Of a DNA stretch of 40,884 nucleotides, positions 1 to 7,900 are shown in pieces (positions within the stretch are counted from its first letter, which is position 1; each line of letters starts with the position of its first letter). A program made the translations under genes and the position numbers. The notes under the pieces were generated by a model. The model was not told the DNA's origin. It did not search any database and worked only from the letters and a program-made list of their open reading frames with translations. The stretch comes from Pseudomonas sp. ZH-FAD (lineage in GTDB: Bacteria; Pseudomonadota; Gammaproteobacteria; Pseudomonadales; Pseudomonadaceae): positions 1-40,884 of the forward strand of contig NZ_PGLR01000051.1 in NCBI RefSeq assembly GCF_002803095.1, given 5' to 3'.

Positions 1-93
1 GGCCGTCGAAGACTACGACGTTGATAGGTGGGGTGTGTAAGCGCTGTGAGGCGTTGAGCTAACCCATACTAATTGCCCGTGAGGCTTGACCAT
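1..93 (+). rRNA. rrl: 23S ribosomal RNA, 3' end only
   Basis: These are the last bases of a 23S rRNA gene, cut by the left window edge. The conserved end segment AACCCATACTAATTGCCCGT followed by GAGGCTTGACC is visible; the mature 3' end is placed near base 93 by family knowledge, with a few bases of uncertainty. The following spacer (94-229) leads to the 5S gene and holds no tRNA that I can recognise. Confidence 0.95.
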
Positions 94-229
94 ATAACAC
101 CCAAACAATCTGCCCTCAACGCAGAGGGTGTCGATGGTGAAGTCGACAACAGCCGAAAATTTGCAAGAACTACAAAGCCTCTATCACGTATCCAAGGGAT
201 AGCGTCTAACGACGAGATCCCAACCGAAT

Positions 230-348
230 TGCTTGACGACCATAGAGCGTTGGAACCACCTGATCCCATCCCGAACTCAGTAGTGAAACGACGCATCGCC
301 GATGGTAGTGTGGTGCTTCACCATGTGAGAGTAGGTCATCGTCAAGCT
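230..348 (+). rRNA. rrf: 5S ribosomal RNA
   Basis: This is a complete 5S rRNA gene of about 119 bases in the usual place after 23S. It starts TGCTTGACGACCATAGAGCG, contains the universal CCGAACTCAG segment, and ends CATCGTCAAGCT, which pairs with the 5' end to form helix I. The sequence is of Pseudomonas type. It closes the rRNA operon, since a terminator follows within ten bases. Confidence 0.96.
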
Positions 349-356
349 CCTATACG

Positions 357-396
357 AAACCCCAGATCGCCAAAGCGGTCTGGGGTTTCTTCTTTG
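357..396 (+). terminator. Rho-independent terminator of the rRNA operon
   Basis: The arms CCCCAGA and TCTGGGG enclose a GC-rich inner stem and loop and are followed by a T-rich tract (TTTCTTCTTT). The hairpin lies nine bases after the 5S gene, as expected for the end of an rrn transcript. Confidence 0.9.
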
Positions 397-423
397 GAGC
401 GCGGAAAAATACCTCATAATCGA

Positions 424-533
424 GTAGGGTGCGCTGCGCGCACTGCACCGACAAGGACGCGGTCACAGCGGTGCGCGCGGCACCCCCTACGCTTGATCCG
501 CTGACGCTTCGCGAGCAGAGCTCGCTCCTACAG
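424..533. repeat. REP/REPIN-like palindromic repeats in intergenic DNA
   Basis: Two palindromic units lie in the 299-base gap between the rRNA terminator and the PilZ gene. The first (424-490) has outer arms GTAGGGTGCGCTGCGCGCAC and, inverted, GTGCGCGCGGCACCCCCTAC, matching at about 16 of 20 positions. The second (about 507-533) reads GCGAGCAGAGCTCGCTCCTA, a familiar Pseudomonas REP type that folds through GCGAGCaGAGCTCGC. I see no gene in 397-695. Confidence 0.6.
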
Positions 534-695
534 GTCATCAGCGCTCGCCTCGGATTTAAGTATCTGCTCGCTATGGTCGTCTTGTTCTGATGAATCACAG
601 GCCATCAATGCGCGACTTCCTTCTGAATGATCTCGATTGATAACTCCTGATCCTTGCGATCCAACCAGACGTGGCGAGCACTAAGGCATTCTCCT

Positions 696-1037
696 ATGCG
701 TCAATCGAGTCGTATCACCTTCCGCTCCACCTTCCGCATCAAGATCAGTGATCGAGAAAGCGACACGTTGATCGGCTATGCGGGCGATGTTTCCGAGTGC
801 GGGATGAAACTGCTGAGCGATACGCCGGTGGAGCCCGGAAGTGAACTGAAGCTGCGTGTGCGCATGCGTGATCGTGAGGGAGAGATGCGCCAGGTGGATG
901 TGAACATGATCTGCCAGTGGTCGCAGGAGAACACCCGCACGGGCTTCTTCGAAGCCGGGCTGGCCTTGCAGGAGGAGACGGCCGAGTACGTCCGGCTGAT
1001 CGAAGGCATGCGCAAGCTGCGCAAGGAAAAGGCTTAG
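696..1037 (+). CDS. PilZ domain protein, probable c-di-GMP receptor
   Basis: This encodes a 113-residue cytoplasmic protein made of a single PilZ domain. The c-di-GMP signature is visible: an RxxxR motif (RSTFR) near residue 9 and the DxSxxG motif (DVSECG) about 25 residues later. The chosen ATG has AAGG about ten bases upstream; a TTG 42 bases earlier would also be open but adds residues outside the domain. The gene points tail-to-tail at flhA of the lateral flagellar cluster. PilZ proteins often tune flagellar motors or polysaccharide synthesis in response to c-di-GMP, so a role in surface motility is an inference from position only. No partner domain is present, so the output is unknown. 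Confidence 0.85.
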   Translation: MRQSSRITFRSTFRIKISDRESDTLIGYAGDVSECGMKLLSDTPVEPGSELKLRVRMRDREGEMRQVDVNMICQWSQENTRTGFFEAGLALQEETAEYVRLIEGMRKLRKEKA

Positions 1038-1105
1038 GCGGGAGTGGATGGCGAGGCGATGAAGGAGATCGCTCTGGCGTGGCTGTCCTCTTTCGAGGTC
1101 GGCGT

Positions 1106-1130
1106 GGTGGATGCGAAGCACGCATCCACC
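1106..1130. terminator. Hairpin between converging PilZ and flhA genes
   Basis: A perfect 10-base inverted repeat, GGTGGATGCG / CGCATCCACC with loop AAGCA, lies between the stop codons of the PilZ gene and flhA. It could end both transcripts, but it has no T tract. The same sequence type is a common dispersed Pseudomonas palindrome, so it may simply be a repeat. Confidence 0.45.
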
Positions 1131-1152
1131 AGCGTGTTGAAACCTTTACCAA

Positions 1153-3249
1153 TCAGCCCAGCGTGCCGAGGATATTGACGCCAACTCGGTCCGGGATCTC
1201 GTTCTGCGACAGTACATGCAGGCCGGGGCTGAATACCCGGGCGTAGCGCGCCAGCAGCGGGCGTAGCTGCGGCATCACGGTAAGGATCGGTGGATGGCCG
1301 TCCTTGCGCAGTTTCTCCTTCACCACCGGCATGGTGTTCTGCAGCTGATTGAGCAGGCTGGGTTCTACCGGGATGTTGTCCAGGCTCACCGGGCCGGCCT
1401 GCTGGGCGATGGCCAGGGCATTGAGCAGGGTGTTCTCCAGCGCATTCTCGAGAATGAACACCGACAACTCCTGGCGCTCGCCGGCGATCATGCCGACGAT
1501 GCTGCGGCGCAGCGCGTAACGCACGTCCGAGGCCAGCAGTACCGGGTCCTTGGTCGACTCGCTGGCTTCCAGCAGCGTCGTGGCGATGGTGACGATATCC
1601 TTGAGCGGCACCTGCTCCTGCAGCAACTGACGGTAGACGCGGTGCTGCTGGGTGTAGCTGAGCTGACTCTTCAGGCTCTCAGCCAGCTTCGGCGCCTGCA
1701 CTTGCAGACGCTGCATCAGATGGTCGACATCATCGTGCTTGAACACATCGGGCAGATGCTCACGGATGACCTTGTTCAGGTGCGTGGCGATGACGCTGGC
1801 ACAGTCGATCACCTGGTAGCCGAGGTTGAGCGCACGCGCCTTGTCCTCCGGCTGAATCCACACCACCTGCATGCGGTAGGCCGGGTCGACGCCGAGAATG
1901 CCGTCGATCTCGCCATAGAGCTCCGGCGAAGGGATGGCCATCATGCGATCGGCATGCAGCTCGGCGCTGTCGATCTTCTCGCCATTGATCTGGATGCTGT
2001 ACTGCGAGGCTTTCAGGCGCAGGCTGTCGCGGATATGCACTTCCGGCAGCAGGAAGCCCAGGCTTTCCGAGAGGGTCTGGCGTACGCCACGTACGCGCTG
2101 GGTCAGCGGCGCGCCGGCGGCTTCGTTGACCAGTCCGACCAATTTGTAGCCCAGCGACACGGACAGACGCTCGACCAGCGGGATGTCCTCCCACACCATG
2201 TTCTGCGCACGTTCCTGTTCCATCGCCTTGCCTAGGGCCTCGACCTGTTCGAGGCTGGCGGCTTCAGTGGGCGGGCCGTTGCGCGAGACCATCCAGGCGA
2301 TGAACGCCACCAGGGCGGCGAAGCTGATGAACGCCAGATGCGGCATGCCTGGCACCAGCGCCAGGGTGAACAGAATACCGGCCACGGTATAGAGCAGTGC
2401 CGGCTGGGCCAGCAACTGACGGTTGACCTGCTGGGTGATGTCCGAGGATTCGTTGATCCGCGTGACGATGATCGCTGCGGCAGTGGACAGCAGCAGTGCC
2501 GGGATCTGCGCCACCAGGCCATCACCGATGGTCAGCAGGGCGTACTGCTGGAAAGCCTGGCCTGCGCCCAGGTCGTAGACGAACAGGCCGATGGCGAAGC
2601 CGCCGAACAGGTTGATCAGGAGGATCAGAATGCCGGCGATGGCATCGCCACGGACGAACTTCGAGGCGCCGTCCATGGCCCCGTAGAAGTCGGCTTCCTT
2701 GGCCACTTCCGCGCGGCGACGCTTGGCTTCGTGCTGCTCGATCAGGCCGGCATTGAGGTCAGCATCGATAGCCATCTGCTTGCCCGGCAATGCATCGAGG
2801 GTGAAGCGCGCGGTGACCTCGGAGATACGCTCGCCGCCCTTGGTGATGACGATGAAGTTGATGATCATCAGGATCACGAACACCACCAGGCCGACGATGA
2901 AGTTGCCGCCGATCACCACCTCGCCGAACGACTCGATCACCTTGCCCGCCGCGCCGGTACCGGTATGCCCCTCGAGCAGTACCACACGCGTGGAGGCGAC
3001 GTTCAGGCACAGGCGCAGCAAGGTGGTGATGAGGATCACCGTGGGAAACAGGGAAAAATCCAGCGGGCTCTTCGACGACACGCTGACCAGCAGCACCAGG
3101 ATGGCCATGGCGATGTTGAAGGTGAACAGGGCATCGAGCAGCACGGGTGGCAGCGGCAGGATGACCATGGCCAGGATCGACAGGATCAGCACCGGAATAC
3201 CGATGCGGCCGCTGCGGAAGGTGGGCGCGAGTTGCTGCAGTAGGTTCAT
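1153..3249 (-). CDS. flhA: Flagellar export gate protein FlhA (lateral system)
   Basis: This 698-residue protein is the large inner-membrane subunit of the flagellar type III export gate, which couples proton flow to export of rod, hook and filament subunits. The N-terminal half has about eight membrane segments, and the cytoplasmic loop carries the FHIPEP-family stretch around residues 140-200 (GGERISEV, DALPGKQMAIDADLNAG, RRRAEVAKEADFYGAMDGA). The C-terminal half is the soluble chaperone-docking domain. Length is normal for FlhA. It is the last gene of the minus-strand operon fliM-N-P-Q-R-flhB-flhA, three bases after flhB. Gene order and the adjoining lafK-like regulator place it in a lateral rather than polar flagellar set, where it would be called lfhA. 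Confidence 0.95.
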   Translation of the reverse strand: MNLLQQLAPTFRSGRIGIPVLILSILAMVILPLPPVLLDALFTFNIAMAILVLLVSVSSKSPLDFSLFPTVILITTLLRLCLNVASTRVVLLEGHTGTGAAGKVIESFGEVVIGGNFIVGLVVFVILMIINFIVITKGGERISEVTARFTLDALPGKQMAIDADLNAGLIEQHEAKRRRAEVAKEADFYGAMDGASKFVRGDAIAGILILLINLFGGFAIGLFVYDLGAGQAFQQYALLTIGDGLVAQIPALLLSTAAAIIVTRINESSDITQQVNRQLLAQPALLYTVAGILFTLALVPGMPHLAFISFAALVAFIAWMVSRNGPPTEAASLEQVEALGKAMEQERAQNMVWEDIPLVERLSVSLGYKLVGLVNEAAGAPLTQRVRGVRQTLSESLGFLLPEVHIRDSLRLKASQYSIQINGEKIDSAELHADRMMAIPSPELYGEIDGILGVDPAYRMQVVWIQPEDKARALNLGYQVIDCASVIATHLNKVIREHLPDVFKHDDVDHLMQRLQVQAPKLAESLKSQLSYTQQHRVYRQLLQEQVPLKDIVTIATTLLEASESTKDPVLLASDVRYALRRSIVGMIAGERQELSVFILENALENTLLNALAIAQQAGPVSLDNIPVEPSLLNQLQNTMPVVKEKLRKDGHPPILTVMPQLRPLLARYARVFSPGLHVLSQNEIPDRVGVNILGTLG

Positions 3250-3252
3250 GAA

Positions 3253-4386
3253 TCAGCCCCTGTTGGCCAAGCTGTCGGGAATCGGGAGGTTGCTCGCCAG
3301 TTCTGGCTTGCTTCTGCGCCCCTGGCGCCAGGCCTTGAGCTGCAGGATGTAGGTCAGCACATGGGCCACGGCGGTATACAGCGGGGCCGGGATCTGCTGG
3401 TTGATCTGGGTGGTGAAGTAGATGGCGCGTGCCAGTGGCGGAATTTCCACCACCTCGAGCTCATGCTTCTTGGCCATCTGGCGCATGTACAGGGCGGTTT
3501 CATCGACGCCCTTGGCCAGCACGAAGGGCGCGGCGGCCTTCTTGGTGTCGTACTTCAGCGCCACGGCGTAGTGCGTCGGGTTGACGATGACCACGTCGGC
3601 GTTCTTGATCACCTTGCTGATCTGCCTTTGCAACATCTGCCGTTGCAGCTGCTTGATGCGCGCCTTGACCTCGGGACGGCCCTCCTGGTTCTTGTGCTCC
3701 TCCTTGCGCTCCTGCTTGGTCATGCGCATCTTCTTGAGGAAGAAGTAGCGCTGCAGCGGGATGTCGATGAAGGAGAACACCACGAAGATCAGCATCAGGC
3801 ACAGGGTCAGGTTGAAGGTCAGGTTCAGGGCCGCCGAGATCGCCTCGAGCACGCTGCTGCGCTGCAAGGCGATCAGCTCCGGGAGGGCCGCGCGCACCAG
3901 GACATAGCCGACACCGAGCAGTACCAGCACCTTGAGGATCGACTTGAGCAGTTCGCTCCAGTTCTGCGCCGAAAAGATTCTTCCCAGGCCAGTGATGGGA
4001 TTGAGCTTGCTGAGTTTCGGCGCAAAGTTTTTCGCGGAGAACACCCAGCCGCCCGGTACCAGCGACAGCGCCACCACCAGCACGGAGGTGAGCAGCAGGG
4101 GCGACAGCAGTTTGATGAACACCAGCATGTTGTAGCCCAGCAGGGTGTCGAGATCATCCAGGCCGATCTCGCTGTGGCCGAACTGGATGTATGACAGGCG
4201 GAAGCTGTCGCTGAGCCCTTCCAGGAAAAGCCCGGCGCTGAACTTGAGAATGAACAGGGTGGCGATCAGCGAGATGGTGGTCGACAGGTCCTTGGAGCGC
4301 GCGACCTGGCCGTCATCCTTGCTCTTCTTCAGTTTGTGCGCGGAGGCTTCTTCCGTTTTCTCCTGGCCGCTGTTCTGCTCAGACAT
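3253..4386 (-). CDS. flhB: Flagellar export switch protein FlhB (lateral system)
   Basis: This 377-residue membrane protein switches the export apparatus from rod/hook to filament substrates. It has four membrane segments after a charged N-terminus (EKTEEASAHKLKKSKDDGQV, typical of the family) and a cytoplasmic domain with the autocleavage site NPTH (VIVNPTHYAVAL) near residue 270. The cleavage residues Asn and Pro are intact. The C-terminal tail continues past the core domain to RRSKPELASNLPIPD. The gene overlaps fliR by eight bases and precedes flhA, so it is probably translationally coupled to both. Confidence 0.95.
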   Translation of the reverse strand: MSEQNSGQEKTEEASAHKLKKSKDDGQVARSKDLSTTISLIATLFILKFSAGLFLEGLSDSFRLSYIQFGHSEIGLDDLDTLLGYNMLVFIKLLSPLLLTSVLVVALSLVPGGWVFSAKNFAPKLSKLNPITGLGRIFSAQNWSELLKSILKVLVLLGVGYVLVRAALPELIALQRSSVLEAISAALNLTFNLTLCLMLIFVVFSFIDIPLQRYFFLKKMRMTKQERKEEHKNQEGRPEVKARIKQLQRQMLQRQISKVIKNADVVIVNPTHYAVALKYDTKKAAAPFVLAKGVDETALYMRQMAKKHELEVVEIPPLARAIYFTTQINQQIPAPLYTAVAHVLTYILQLKAWRQGRRSKPELASNLPIPDSLANRG

Positions 4387-5173
4387 CGCCGCCCTCGCGC
4401 AGAATCACGCCGATACCGTTGAGCAACTCGCGGGTCAGGTGCAGGTAGCTGTCGGGCAGGTTGGGCAAGGTCAGATAGATGCACAGCAGGCCCATCAGAA
4501 TGCTGATGGGAAAACCCAGGGAGAACAGGTTCATCGCCGGCGAAATGCGGTTGAGCAGGCCGAAGCAGAACTGCACCAGGGTCAGGCAGAACACCAGGGG
4601 CAAGGTGACCAGCACGGCTGCTGCCAGCACCCAGGCGAAGGCCTGCACGAAGCTCTGCGCGCCCAGGTAATGCAGGCCGCTGCCCACCGGCCAGAACAGG
4701 AAACTCTGGTACAGCACGCTGACAGTGACCAGGTGGCCGTCGATGGCGAAGAACAGCAGCACCAGCAGGATGAAGTACAGCTGGTAGATGATCGAAGACG
4801 ACGACACGCCATTCACCGGGTCGTTGTAGCGCGCCATGCTCATGCCCATCTGCGTCGACACCACCTCACCGACCAGCATGAAGATGGTGAACACCAGTTG
4901 CAGGGTCAGCCCCAGCAGGACGCCAAAGGTGATCTGCTCCAGTGCGGTCAACAGCCCCTTCAGTGACAGTGGGTCAATTTCGGGCATGTCCGGCAGCGCT
5001 GCGCCAAGAGCGATGGTCAAGGCCAGGGCGAGGAGGATGCGCACGCGTACCGAAACTGCCTTGTGGTTGAACAGCGGCGCCATGCTGAGCAGGGCAACGA
5101 TGCGGCAGAACGGCCACCAGTAAGCCTGCAGGCTGGTCAGATACTGGCTGGCATGCAGCACGGGTTCGGTCAT
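4379..5173 (-). CDS. fliR: Flagellar export gate protein FliR (lateral system)
   Basis: This 264-residue polytopic inner-membrane protein is one of the three subunits (FliP, FliQ, FliR) of the export channel core. It has about six hydrophobic segments, and the family stretch MGMSMARYNDPVNG followed by a long hydrophobic helix is visible around residue 107. Length fits FliR (about 255-265). It overlaps flhB by eight bases and follows fliQ by three, in the order seen in lateral flagellar operons of Vibrio and Aeromonas. Confidence 0.94.
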   Translation of the reverse strand: MTEPVLHASQYLTSLQAYWWPFCRIVALLSMAPLFNHKAVSVRVRILLALALTIALGAALPDMPEIDPLSLKGLLTALEQITFGVLLGLTLQLVFTIFMLVGEVVSTQMGMSMARYNDPVNGVSSSSIIYQLYFILLVLLFFAIDGHLVTVSVLYQSFLFWPVGSGLHYLGAQSFVQAFAWVLAAAVLVTLPLVFCLTLVQFCFGLLNRISPAMNLFSLGFPISILMGLLCIYLTLPNLPDSYLHLTRELLNGIGVILREGGDV

Positions 5174-5176
5174 GCT

Positions 5177-5449
5177 TCAGCCCACCAGGTGACCGGCCTG
5201 CTTGAAGGTTTCGATGAACAGATCCCCCAGCGTGCGCAGGATCCAGTGGCCGGCGAACAGCAGCATGGCCAGGGTGATCAGCAGGCGCGGGAGGAAGCTG
5301 AGCATCTGTTCGTTGATCTGCGTGGCAGCCTGGAAAATGCTCACCAAGAGGCCGCCGAGCAGGCTCGGCACCACCAGCACGCAGACGATGATGCCGGTGA
5401 TATAGACCGCATGAGCCACCAGCTCGGCGGCGTGTTCGGGCGTGAGCAT
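5177..5449 (-). CDS. fliQ: Flagellar export gate protein FliQ (lateral system)
   Basis: This 90-residue protein with two membrane helices (about residues 15-40 and 50-75) is the small subunit of the export gate. The stretch SIFQAATQINEQMLSFLPR is the typical FliQ loop between the helices. It lies between fliP and fliR with gaps of 12 and 3 bases, inside the same minus-strand operon. Confidence 0.94.
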   Translation of the reverse strand: MLTPEHAAELVAHAVYITGIIVCVLVVPSLLGGLLVSIFQAATQINEQMLSFLPRLLITLAMLLFAGHWILRTLGDLFIETFKQAGHLVG

Positions 5450-5461
5450 CGCGAAGCCTCG

Positions 5462-6214
5462 CTAATAGGGCTGAATACTGGTGGTGAGGGTGCCGACCAG
5501 CAGCGTCCAGCCATCGACCAGGACGAAGATCATCAGCTTGAACGGCAGCGAGATCATCATCGGCGAGAGCATCATCATGCCCATCGCCATCAGCACGCTG
5601 GCTACCACCAGGTCGATCACCAGAAACGGCACGAAGATCATGAAACCGAGTTGAAAGGCGGTCTTCAGCTCGCTGAGCACGAAGGCTGGCAGCAGCAGGG
5701 AGAAGTCCAGCTGGGCCAAGTCTTCGGGCATTTCCTCGCCGGCCAGGGCGACCAAGGTTTCCAGCGAGTTCTTGCTGGTCTGCGCCAGCATGAACTGGCT
5801 GATGATGCGCTTGCCTTCACCCAGGCCCTGTTCGAGGCTGATCTGGTCGGCCTCGAAGGGCACGTAGGCCTCGGTATACATCTCCTGCCACACCGGGCGC
5901 ATCACCAGCAGCGTGAGGCACAGGGCGATGCCGACCAGCACCGGGTTCGGTGGGCTCTGCTGCAGGCCGATGGCCTGACGCAGGATGGCCAGGACGATGA
6001 TGAAGCGGGTGAAGCAGGTCATCATCATCAGCATGGCCGGGAGAAAGCCCAGCAGCGTCATGATCAGCAGGATCTGCAGCTTGACGCTCAGGGTCTGGCC
6101 ATCTTCGCTGTCGTTGAAGTTGAACAGGGTGATGTCGCCGCCGGCCGCCTGGGCCAGCAACGGGCAGCACAGGGCTGCCAGCAGCAAGCCGGATTGCAAC
6201 AGGCGGCGCAGCAT
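5462..6214 (-). CDS. fliP: Flagellar export gate protein FliP (lateral system)
   Basis: This 250-residue inner-membrane subunit of the export gate starts with a cleavable signal peptide (MLRRLLQSGLLLAALCC, cleavage after LAQA), as FliP proteins do. Family landmarks include the TCFTRFIIVLAILRQAIG segment and the C-terminal LVVASVLMAMGMMMLSP helix. The ATG overlaps the fliN stop codon as TGATG, favouring this start; a GTG one codon upstream is also possible. No fliO gene lies between fliN and fliP, unlike most polar flagellar operons and in line with lateral ones. Confidence 0.94.
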   Translation of the reverse strand: MLRRLLQSGLLLAALCCPLLAQAAGGDITLFNFNDSEDGQTLSVKLQILLIMTLLGFLPAMLMMMTCFTRFIIVLAILRQAIGLQQSPPNPVLVGIALCLTLLVMRPVWQEMYTEAYVPFEADQISLEQGLGEGKRIISQFMLAQTSKNSLETLVALAGEEMPEDLAQLDFSLLLPAFVLSELKTAFQLGFMIFVPFLVIDLVVASVLMAMGMMMLSPMMISLPFKLMIFVLVDGWTLLVGTLTTSIQPY

Positions 6215-6585
6215 CACACGCCCAACCCGCTGAGACCGCTACCGGACAGCTCGACGATGCGCAGGCCGTAGTTGCCGTTCATCACCACCACTTCGGCCTT
6301 GGCGAACAGGGCGCCGTTGACCTTCACGTCCAGCGGTTCGCCGGCCAGCTTGTCGAGGGCGATCACGCTGCCGGCGTCGACGTCCATCAGCTCCTTGAGG
6401 GTGATCTCGGTGGAGGCCACTTCCAGAGTGACGTTGACCGGGATCTTGCCGAAGAAGCTCAGATCCTGCTGCGGCAGGCTGGCAGGCGCTTGCTCCGGGG
6501 CGGAGTCGCTGACGGCCTCATCGAGATTGAGGCCGGCGTCATTGATCAGGCTATCGAAATCGTTATCGGAAATGGGGCTGCTCAT
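6214..6585 (-). CDS. fliN: Flagellar C-ring protein FliN (lateral system)
   Basis: This 123-residue protein forms the base of the switch (C) ring together with FliM and FliG. The first 45 residues are acidic and variable. The rest is a SpoA/FliN C-terminal domain, recognisable by IPVNVTLEVASTEITLKEL, the VIALDKLAGEPLDVKVNG stretch and the final NYGLRIVEL. It overlaps fliM by four bases (ATGA) and fliP by one, giving tight coupling of fliM, fliN and fliP. Confidence 0.93.
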   Translation of the reverse strand: MSSPISDNDFDSLINDAGLNLDEAVSDSAPEQAPASLPQQDLSFFGKIPVNVTLEVASTEITLKELMDVDAGSVIALDKLAGEPLDVKVNGALFAKAEVVVMNGNYGLRIVELSGSGLSGLGV

Positions 6586-7421
6586 GGGGTCTTCACGCTC
6601 TCAAGAGAAGTCAGAAACAAGGAGCCGTCGTCTTCGAAGATGGCGCCGCGAAACAGCTTCTGCTGGTTGATCTGTACATCGCAGCGGTCCAGCAGGCGCA
6701 TCGGCAGGATGTCGCCGGGGCGCAGGGCAAGCACTTGCGACAGGGGCATCTGCAGGCTGGCCACCACGCAGTCCAGGCGCACCGGCAACTGGCGAATCTG
6801 ATTGAGCGAGTTGCCGCCCTGGGCCATGGGGGCCGGTGTTGTCAGGCGGTTGGTCAGTTCATCGACCAGTTGTGTATCCAGATAAATGAAGATCGATGCC
6901 TGGCTGCCGGTGATATGGCTGGTGAAGTGGAACTCTGCCACATACTCCCAGGCTGCTTCTTCATAGGTGTTGTCGTAAGGCTCGAGCTTGCCGAAGGTCT
7001 GGCCGGCGAGAATCGAACGGGCGAACAACTGGGTCACGTCCAGACCCAGACGCGTGCGCATGCGCTGCTCCGAGGTACTCACTGGCGGCGCTTCATGGTT
7101 GGGCAGGCAAGTGCCGCCGTAGTAACACTCCAGTGCTTCGGTCAGCAGGGCGCGGTCCATGGCGAAACCGACCTTGCCCAGCGTCGAGCGATAGAGGCAC
7201 TCGGCATCTTTATTCACGTGCTCGTGAACATCGACTCGCAGCAGTTCAAGATTGATCCGATAGTTACGCAGAAAGTAGTCACTGATAATTCGCGGGTACT
7301 TACTGGAGAACTCGCGAATATAGTGGGGAATCTTGTGGTAATGCCGGCCAAGTTTCTGCGGTTTCAACCGGGTCAGACTGTCGGCGGGCACGCCATGAAG
7401 GACTTTTTTAATCCCGGTCAT
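6582..7421 (-). CDS. fliM: Flagellar C-ring protein FliM, lateral type
   Basis: This 279-residue protein belongs to the flagellar switch ring. The middle domain (about 30-195) and the C-terminal SpoA-like domain (about 200-275, with LPVRLDCVVASLQMPLSQVL and LRPGDILPMRLLDRCDV) are present. The protein is about 40 residues shorter than polar FliM proteins, and the missing part is the N-terminus: it begins MTGIKKVLHGVPADSLTRLK, with no EIDALL-type CheY-binding segment. A motor built with it may therefore not respond to CheY-P directly (inference). It is the first gene of the minus-strand flagellar operon and is divergent from the lafK-like gene 480 bases away. Confidence 0.9.
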   Translation of the reverse strand: MTGIKKVLHGVPADSLTRLKPQKLGRHYHKIPHYIREFSSKYPRIISDYFLRNYRINLELLRVDVHEHVNKDAECLYRSTLGKVGFAMDRALLTEALECYYGGTCLPNHEAPPVSTSEQRMRTRLGLDVTQLFARSILAGQTFGKLEPYDNTYEEAAWEYVAEFHFTSHITGSQASIFIYLDTQLVDELTNRLTTPAPMAQGGNSLNQIRQLPVRLDCVVASLQMPLSQVLALRPGDILPMRLLDRCDVQINQQKLFRGAIFEDDGSLFLTSLESVKTP

Positions 7422-7518
7422 GTTGTGGGCTGTATTCCTGGTTGTAACTGCGTGTGCACCGTCGAGTGCATTCGATGGGCGTGCAGAGGACGTTTTGATA
7501 TGCCGGCGGGCGTTGGCA

Positions 7519-7533
7519 GCAGTGCCTTGGCCA
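7519..7533 (-). promoter_or_regulatory. Candidate sigma-54 promoter of the fliM operon
   Basis: On the minus strand TGGCCAAGGCACTGC has the GG and GC dinucleotides at the spacing of a -24/-12 promoter (consensus TGGCAC-N5-TTGC), about 98 bases upstream of fliM. Three consensus positions differ, so this is a candidate only. A sigma-54 activator gene lies just across the intergenic region, which makes such a promoter plausible. Confidence 0.35.
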
Positions 7534-7623
7534 TGGCGTCGAATTCATCCGGGAAAAGCGCGCAGGCCCGTGATGACGAGGAGGAGTCTAGGCTGAGGGA
7601 GGGCGAGAAATTAAATCAATAGA

Positions 7624-7644
7624 TATCAAATGCTGTTTTTGATA
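7624..7644. promoter_or_regulatory. Palindrome between the fliM and lafK-like operons
   Basis: TATCAAA and TTTGATA form a perfect 7-base inverted repeat separated by seven bases, inside the 479-base gap (7422-7900) between the two divergent flagellar operons. It could be a binding site for an activator or repressor. The rest of the gap is AT-richer than its surroundings, and I see no gene in it. Confidence 0.3.
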
Positions 7645-7900
7645 GCGGCTTGCCAGCATTGATAGGAAATAACAACAAGTAATTCGGCGAATTTCTGTGC
7701 GCTTGTTAACGTTCGCGCCGTGATCCGTTGCGCGTATACAAGGCACGCCGCCAAGTGCTGCCGAAGTTGACCAATACAAGCGACGGAAAGTTTCGAAAGA
7801 TTAAGGGGCCACGTGAAAAAAATCTGTCATCTGCTTGGCAGTTTTGTACACAGGGTCGAATGCCGCCGCCGGGCTCATGAAAGACATCGGGTGATTTACC

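Noticed and set aside
94..229. Search for a tRNA in the 23S-5S spacer
   Set aside because: No cloverleaf or conserved T-loop sequence was found.
73..504. Open frame running through the 5S rRNA gene and its terminator
   Set aside because: It is rRNA and repeat sequence, not a coding gene.
2338..3243. Long plus-strand open frame opposite flhA (301 residues)
   Set aside because: Its product is rich in Gln, His and Asp without any domain, typical of the strand opposite a GC-rich gene; flhA on the minus strand is clear.
7834..7850. TTGGCAGTTTTGTACAC as a sigma-54 promoter for the lafK-like gene
   Set aside because: The GC of the -12 element is missing at the required distance from GG.
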